DNA of 9,842 nt from Propionibacteriaceae bacterium (GTDB lineage: Bacteria > Actinomycetota > Actinomycetes > Propionibacteriales > Propionibacteriaceae). A program made the position numbers and the translations under genes. Position 1 is the stretch's first letter, and every line of letters begins with the position of its first letter. Below are positions 6,634-9,842 of this stretch, piece by piece. The notes below the pieces were generated by a model. It did no database searches and had not been told where the DNA came from. It saw nothing but the letters and a program-made list of their open reading frames with translations. The stretch is from contig JAUNRO010000100.1 of the NCBI GenBank assembly GCA_030544185.1, positions 1 through 9,842 on the forward strand, in the 5' to 3' direction.

Positions 6634-7001
6634 TAACCCACTTCTTCGACACCGTCGAACCTGACGTGCTGACCGCGCCGCGTCGCGTCGCAGCCTCTCG
6701 CTCGCGCTACCCCGCCCTTCCCGGAAGCTGTCTCCGACAACCCTCGGCCCACGTCGATGAGCCAGTTGAGCCAGGCGACGCCGCCGCCAGCGGGTACGGC
6801 GGCGGCCAGAGCGACCAGAAGTCCCATGCGAGCTTTCGTCGCGGCGGCGTAGTTGCCGTTGGAGGTGCCGACGGCCCAGCCGATGGTGCTGACGATCGCC
6901 ATGGCGACTGCCGCAATCAGGACGATGGTGAGCAGTGCTCCCACCACGGTGGCGAGTGCTTCGATACCGGCGAGTCCGTCGAAGTCGGGGAATACGTTCA
7001 T
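6633..7001 (-). CDS. DUF6112-type ICE membrane protein, altered C-terminus
   Basis: Small two-helix membrane protein, 122 aa. Residues 1-87 (beginning MNVFPDFDGLAGIEAL, helices about 14-45 and 58-83, with NYAAATKARMG between them and GGGVAWLNWLIDVG at 72-85) closely recall the DUF6112 proteins encoded in the transfer modules of actinobacterial integrative conjugative elements. Those are usually about 90-100 aa; here the residues after about 88 are an Arg/Gly-rich tail that does not look like the family, so the true 3' end has probably been lost and replaced by flanking sequence near 6740. The start ATG at 7001 has GGGAG eight bases upstream. It follows the hydrolase fragment with a 4-bp gap, as in a conjugation operon. 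It is probably non-functional, with no other transfer genes in the window. Confidence 0.65.
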   Translation of the reverse strand: MNVFPDFDGLAGIEALATVVGALLTIVLIAAVAMAIVSTIGWAVGTSNGNYAAATKARMGLLVALAAAVPAGGGVAWLNWLIDVGRGLSETASGKGGVARARGCDATRRGQHVRFDGVEEVG

Positions 7002-7005
7002 GGCG

Positions 7006-7248
7006 TCAGCTCCCGGTCTTGACGGTCACGTGTACGTGGTCGTAGTGGCCGCCGGTGATGTCGGTGGGGTCGTGCATTCCGCCGCCGTTGTAGTCGCGCC
7101 AGCCTTCGTCATCTCGGGCGAGTGACCAGATCTTGCCTTGCCAGATGAGGTATTGGACGCCGAGGGTCTCGGCATGGGTCTTGAGCCAGTTGGTGAGTGC
7201 CCAGCCGGCTTCGAGTTGTTGCGGGGCGGGGCGGGTGCCGATCGGCCT
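7006..7248 (-). pseudogene. 3' fragment of ICE cell-wall hydrolase gene
   Basis: About 80 codons ending at TGA (7006-7008). The peptide contains GWALTNWLKTHAETLGVQYL, IWQGKIWSLARDDEGWRDY and GGHYDHVHVTV, which I recognise as the C-terminal domain found behind lytic transglycosylase or NlpC/P60 modules in actinobacterial conjugative-element proteins; these open the peptidoglycan for the transfer channel. The catalytic modules are absent: the frame runs on to a nominal start at 7293, but residues upstream of about 7248 (SYPTSYIYS) come from the marR promoter and do not look like protein. So the 5' part of the gene was deleted. It is followed at 4 bp by the DUF6112-type gene. Confidence 0.65.
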
Positions 7249-7253
7249 GGAAT

Positions 7254-7273
7254 ATATATAACTAGTTGGATAT
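7254..7273. promoter_or_regulatory. Candidate MarR operator
   Basis: An imperfect 20-bp palindrome: a perfect AACTAGTT core (7260-7267) with ATAT arms two bases away on each side, so 16 of 20 positions are symmetric. It overlaps the marR -10 at 7271-7276. Size and AT-rich character suit a MarR dimer and suggest autorepression of the marR operon. Confidence 0.55.
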
Positions 7274-7276
7274 GAT
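7271..7276 (+). promoter_or_regulatory. -10 of leaderless marR operon
   Basis: TATGAT, a close match to the -10 consensus, six bases before the ATG at 7283, with no SD between. No convincing -35 is visible near 7248. Confidence 0.6.
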
Positions 7277-7282
7277 GGGGTC

Positions 7283-7744
7283 ATGGCGCGCATCGATTCG
7301 AAGCAGGCGACCTTTGCCGGCGTACTGCTCCTGGCGAATCGGATGCAGACGCACTATGACGCCGCACTCGGGGAGATCACGCTCAAGCAGTGGCTGGCCC
7401 TGACCGTGGTGGCCGCGCTCCCCCAGCCCGTCCCGTCGACAGCTGTCGTGGCCCGGGCACTCGGCACGACCCATCAAAACGTCACCAAACTTCTCACCGC
7501 GCTGAGCGCGAAGGGTTTGCTGACCCTCGCGCCCTCGCCGGAGGACCGCCGCGCCCGCCAGGTGAGTCTCACCCCGGCGGCGTATGCGTACTTCCAGCGC
7601 CACGAGGCCACCGGCGACCGCCTGCTGGCCGAACTGTTCGCCGGCATCGCACCCCAGGACATCGCCACGTGTGCGCAGGTGCTCGACCAGATGTCCCGTT
7701 CCTTGACCGGAGAGGGACTCACTCCGCCGGAGACGGAGGTGTGA
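7283..7744 (+). CDS. MarR-family transcriptional regulator
   Basis: 153-aa winged-helix regulator. Helices at about 8-30 and 33-45 lead into the DNA-binding domain. STAVVARALGTTHQNVTKLL (52-71) forms the helix-turn-helix with recognition helix about 62-75, and SPEDRRARQVSLT (85-97) is the wing with the family's typical Asp-Arg. Helices beyond 100 would form the dimer interface. MarR proteins usually repress a neighbouring efflux or stress gene and are released by small ligands. ATG at 7283 is supported by the -10 six bases upstream and by the domain start. The stop codon lies 3 bp before the next gene, whose SD overlaps the marR 3' end. The operator-like palindrome at 7254-7273 suggests self-regulation. 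Confidence 0.9.
   Translation: MARIDSKQATFAGVLLLANRMQTHYDAALGEITLKQWLALTVVAALPQPVPSTAVVARALGTTHQNVTKLLTALSAKGLLTLAPSPEDRRARQVSLTPAAYAYFQRHEATGDRLLAELFAGIAPQDIATCAQVLDQMSRSLTGEGLTPPETEV
7735..7740 (+). promoter_or_regulatory. Ribosome binding site inside marR 3' end
   Basis: GGAGGT, seven bases before the ATG at 7748 and upstream of the marR stop codon (7742-7744), indicating translational coupling of the two genes. Confidence 0.8.
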
Positions 7745-7747
7745 TCC

Positions 7748-9052
7748 ATGGCGTGGTTCGCCCTCGCACTCGCCCTGGTCGCGATCGCTGCGGCCGTCCT
7801 TGATGTGCGCCTGGCGGTCGCTGGTCTCGGGTTGGCCGCCATGCTTGCGGTCGCCGCCATCGTGCGCGGCCACTGGGTTCGGGTCGGTGCCGTCGCACTG
7901 GTCCTGATCCTGGCCGGGGCCTTGCTCACGGGTTGGGAGATCCGGGAGCTGCGCCGCCCACCCACGAACACGGCGCCGGACGTCCCGCGCTATCAGCGAC
8001 CCGGCCAGGATCGCGAGGTGCTGCTGCCACTCACCGTGGCTATCGCCGACGTGCAGCGCCTCGCGTTGCTGGAGATGGCCCCGGGCTCGGACCCGGTCTA
8101 TGAGGGCTTCGAACCCCAGTTCATCGACCGGGGCCACGAGCGGGGCTACCGGATCATCGCCTATCGAAATGACGGCTACGTCGACTACTACGACGATCTC
8201 GCCCTCTCCGCCGAACCGGACGAGGCGAGCCGCGTCACCGGCAAGGGCCGGCTGAACTACAGCCGCCAGGACCTGGGCGCACCGGTCATCGAACGCGACG
8301 AGCAGGGCCGGGCCGCAATCAGGTTCTCGTTCACCGACGTCGAGGGTCGTGCGATCCGGGCGGACCTCCGGGAACGCACCACGAAGCGCTCGGTCCCACT
8401 CAATCTGCTTGCCCCGGTCGGGCTGTCCGCAGTGGACCCCGAGTATTTCCCACTGTTCCTGTTGAACGACTTCGAGTTCTTCCGCGTGGGCGGGGCTGAC
8501 CTCGACCTCACGATCGACAACCGGTCCATGCCGCTGCAGGATTTTCCCGTCCCGCTGCCGGTCCAGGGCCAGCGCCGCAACTTCGTGAAATACACGATGG
8601 ACAGCGAGATCATTACCGTCTTCCCCACCAGTGCGCCGACCGCACAGCGCGTGCGGACCAGCGGCGACTCCCATCAAGATGGCGAGGTCACCTACCTGTT
8701 CGACGGCGAGGCGCTGGAGCGGATCTTCGTCCGCGGCACCGAGATCGTCTTCGATCCGGCACTGGACCTCAGCGCTTCGGGCACCGGGCGGCTGACCATG
8801 AGCTCGCATCCGGACCGGGGCCTGGTCGGCGGCCCCTACGAGGTCTCCAGCGACGGCACGACCGCGCGGATCACGCTGGCGATCGACCAGGTGCAGGTGC
8901 CGCGCCAACGCGGGCTGCTCTACCGGCTCATCGTCAACGACTCCTCGATGTTCGGCACCTGGCCGAAGGCGTACAGCTATGCGGCAACCATCCACCGCGA
9001 CAGCGGAGCGATCGATGCGCGCTGGATCAACGCGAAACCCGGCGGCGGGTGA
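7748..9052 (+). CDS. Membrane-anchored protein of unknown function
   Basis: 434 aa, not recognised. The first 65 residues are three closely spaced hydrophobic segments (about 2-19, 22-39 and 46-63), with charged ends placing the long remainder on one side of the membrane, probably outside. Residues 80-430 are rich in short beta-like stretches, aromatic residues and acidic turns (for example YRNDGYVDYYDDLALS, FLLNDFEFFRVGG, RLIVNDSSMFGTW) with no transmembrane segments and no cysteine, compatible with a large beta-sandwich or lipocalin-like fold, though I see no motif that proves it. It is the second gene of the marR operon: 3 bp after marR with a strong overlapping SD, so it is the probable MarR target. 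Base composition and codon use resemble the flanking core genes. The following gene has its own promoter-like hexamer. Confidence 0.85.
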   Translation: MAWFALALALVAIAAAVLDVRLAVAGLGLAAMLAVAAIVRGHWVRVGAVALVLILAGALLTGWEIRELRRPPTNTAPDVPRYQRPGQDREVLLPLTVAIADVQRLALLEMAPGSDPVYEGFEPQFIDRGHERGYRIIAYRNDGYVDYYDDLALSAEPDEASRVTGKGRLNYSRQDLGAPVIERDEQGRAAIRFSFTDVEGRAIRADLRERTTKRSVPLNLLAPVGLSAVDPEYFPLFLLNDFEFFRVGGADLDLTIDNRSMPLQDFPVPLPVQGQRRNFVKYTMDSEIITVFPTSAPTAQRVRTSGDSHQDGEVTYLFDGEALERIFVRGTEIVFDPALDLSASGTGRLTMSSHPDRGLVGGPYEVSSDGTTARITLAIDQVQVPRQRGLLYRLIVNDSSMFGTWPKAYSYAATIHRDSGAIDARWINAKPGGG

Positions 9053-9090
9053 GGCCGCCCCGCCACGTCAGTGGAGGTGGTCCCCGGGCG

Positions 9091-9096
9091 TAGCCT
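9091..9096 (+). promoter_or_regulatory. Candidate -10 of leaderless dehydrogenase gene
   Basis: TAGCCT, six bases before the ATG at 9103, in a 50-bp gap without an SD at the right distance. A weak hairpin CCAC-GTCA-GTGG (9063-9074) precedes it and may end the marR operon. Confidence 0.45.
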
Positions 9097-9102
9097 GAGG
9101 CC

Positions 9103-9842
9103 ATGTCCGACCAGCCCTTGCGCATTGCCCTCGCCGGCGCCGGCGCCTTCGGCGCCAAACACGCCGACGGCCTGCTGCGGATCGACGGTGTCGAGGTCGC
9201 GGCGATCATCTCCGATTCCCTGGCGAGCGCCCAGCAGTTCGCCGACGAGCACGGCGTCGGGCCTGCGGTCGACAGCCTCGACGAGGCGCTGCGCCGCGAC
9301 GACATCGATGCGGTCATCCTGGCCACGCCGACGCCGATCCACGCCGAGCAGACCCTCGCCTGCCTGCGGGCCGGCAAGCACGTCCAGGTGGAGATCCCAC
9401 TCGCGGACTCGCTGGCCGATGCCGAGGAATGCCTGCGCGTCCAGCAGGAAACCGGCCTCGTCGCCATGGTCGGTCACACCCGGCGGTTCAACCCGAGTCA
9501 TCAGTGGGTACGCCGCAGGGTCGCCAGCGGCGAGTTCCAGATCCAGCAGCTGGATGTGCAGACCTTCTTCCTCCGCCGGCAGAACCTGAACGCGCTCGGC
9601 GAGCCCCGCTCGTGGACCGATCATCTGCTCTGGCACCACGCCGCGCACACGGTGGACCTGTTCGCCTATCAGACCGGCTCCCCCATCGTCGCCGCCAACG
9701 CCCTGATGGGGCCGATCCATCCCGAGCTCGGGATCGCGATGGACCTGTCGATCCAGCTCAAGGCGGAGTCCGGCGCGCTCTGCACCCTGTCGCTGTCGTT
9801 CAACAACGACGGCCCGCTCGGGACGTTCTTCCGCTACATCGG
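9103..9842 (+). CDS. ligC: LigC/PmdC-like CHMS dehydrogenase, 3' end cut
   Basis: N-terminal 246 residues of a Gfo/Idh/MocA-family NAD(P)-dependent oxidoreductase. A Rossmann domain with GAGAFG (12-17) is followed by ATPTPIHA (74-81) and VQVEIPLADS (94-103). The C-terminal domain starts about 125 with GHTRRFNPSHQ, then GEPRSWTDHLLWHHAAHTVD (166-185), GPIHPELGIAMD (203-214) and LSFNNDGPLGTFFRYI to the edge. These blocks match, from memory, LigC/PmdC, which oxidises 4-carboxy-2-hydroxymuconate-6-semialdehyde (as its cyclic hemiacetal) to 2-pyrone-4,6-dicarboxylate in protocatechuate 4,5-cleavage. The lysine of the usual EKP motif is Ile98 here, as I recall for LigC. Other pathway genes, if present, would lie right of the window. 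ATG at 9103 fits the domain start. Confidence 0.8.
   Translation, partial: MSDQPLRIALAGAGAFGAKHADGLLRIDGVEVAAIISDSLASAQQFADEHGVGPAVDSLDEALRRDDIDAVILATPTPIHAEQTLACLRAGKHVQVEIPLADSLADAEECLRVQQETGLVAMVGHTRRFNPSHQWVRRRVASGEFQIQQLDVQTFFLRRQNLNALGEPRSWTDHLLWHHAAHTVDLFAYQTGSPIVAANALMGPIHPELGIAMDLSIQLKAESGALCTLSLSFNNDGPLGTFFRYI

Larger units (their letters stand above)
6633..7250. mobile_element. Remnant of an actinobacterial ICE
   Basis: Two adjacent same-strand relics of a conjugation operon, the hydrolase 3' end and the DUF6112-type gene, with no integrase, relaxase, VirB4-like or FtsK-like gene in the window. The right break is near 7248-7251, where hydrolase similarity stops and the AT-rich marR promoter begins. 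The left break may be near 6740. Whether the tetR/GAP pair came with the element is unknown. Confidence 0.55.

Noticed and set aside
7100..7283. Search for a duplicated tRNA-His 3' end as right attachment site
   Set aside because: No match to the T arm or acceptor of tRNA-His was seen on either strand near the breakpoint.
7262..8995. Minus-strand frame of 577 aa opposite marR and the 434-aa gene
   Set aside because: It is rich in Arg, Gly, His and Asp with no domain, lies opposite two well-supported genes, and has no plausible start signal.

Overview
The window is about 9.8 kb of high-GC DNA with dense, mostly adjacent genes, GTG and ATG starts, very short spacers and few Shine-Dalgarno (SD) sites. 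Several start codons lie 5 to 7 nt after a TANNNT -10 hexamer, an arrangement typical of leaderless actinobacterial genes. Gene content (paired dynamin-type GTPase and PrsW-family protease, oligoribonuclease, GAP/Sap-family membrane protein, relics of an actinobacterial conjugative element) also points to Actinomycetota. A Propionibacteriales-like soil or environmental genus is possible, but the sequence alone does not settle it.

Layout. (1) 1-2942, minus strand: a two-gene operon of a PrsW-family intramembrane metalloprotease followed by a dynamin-type GTPase that runs off the left edge. (2) 3016-3089: tRNA-Arg(TCT), divergent from that operon. (3) 3118-4975, plus strand: an MFS transporter and oligoribonuclease (orn). 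The MFS stop codon forms part of the apparent orn promoter. (4) 5041-5116: tRNA-His(GTG) with an encoded CCA, flanked by small hairpins. (5) 5117-7250: an accessory segment. It holds a divergent GAP-family membrane protein / TetR regulator pair around two palindromic operators, then two minus-strand genes recognisable as relics of an actinobacterial integrative conjugative element (ICE): a DUF6112-type small membrane protein and the 3' end of a cell-wall hydrolase. (6) 7283-9052, plus strand: a MarR regulator translationally coupled to a 434-aa membrane-anchored protein of unknown function. (7) 9103-9842: the 5' part of a Gfo/Idh/MocA dehydrogenase closely resembling 4-carboxy-2-hydroxymuconate-6-semialdehyde dehydrogenase (LigC/PmdC) of the protocatechuate 4,5-cleavage pathway, cut by the right edge.

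How the parts work together. The housekeeping genes (tRNAs, orn) frame a cassette carried between tRNA-His and marR that looks like a decayed mobile-element remnant with regulated membrane-protein cargo. The two regulator-target pairs (TetR/GAP and MarR/434-aa protein) each have a visible candidate operator overlapping the regulator's own -10 region, so both look autoregulated. No CRISPR array, IS element, rRNA or replication origin is visible. I see no strong case for an entirely new system. The best leads are the twin-palindrome TetR/GAP switch, the ICE relic, the GTPase/PrsW pairing and the uncharacterised MarR-linked protein.
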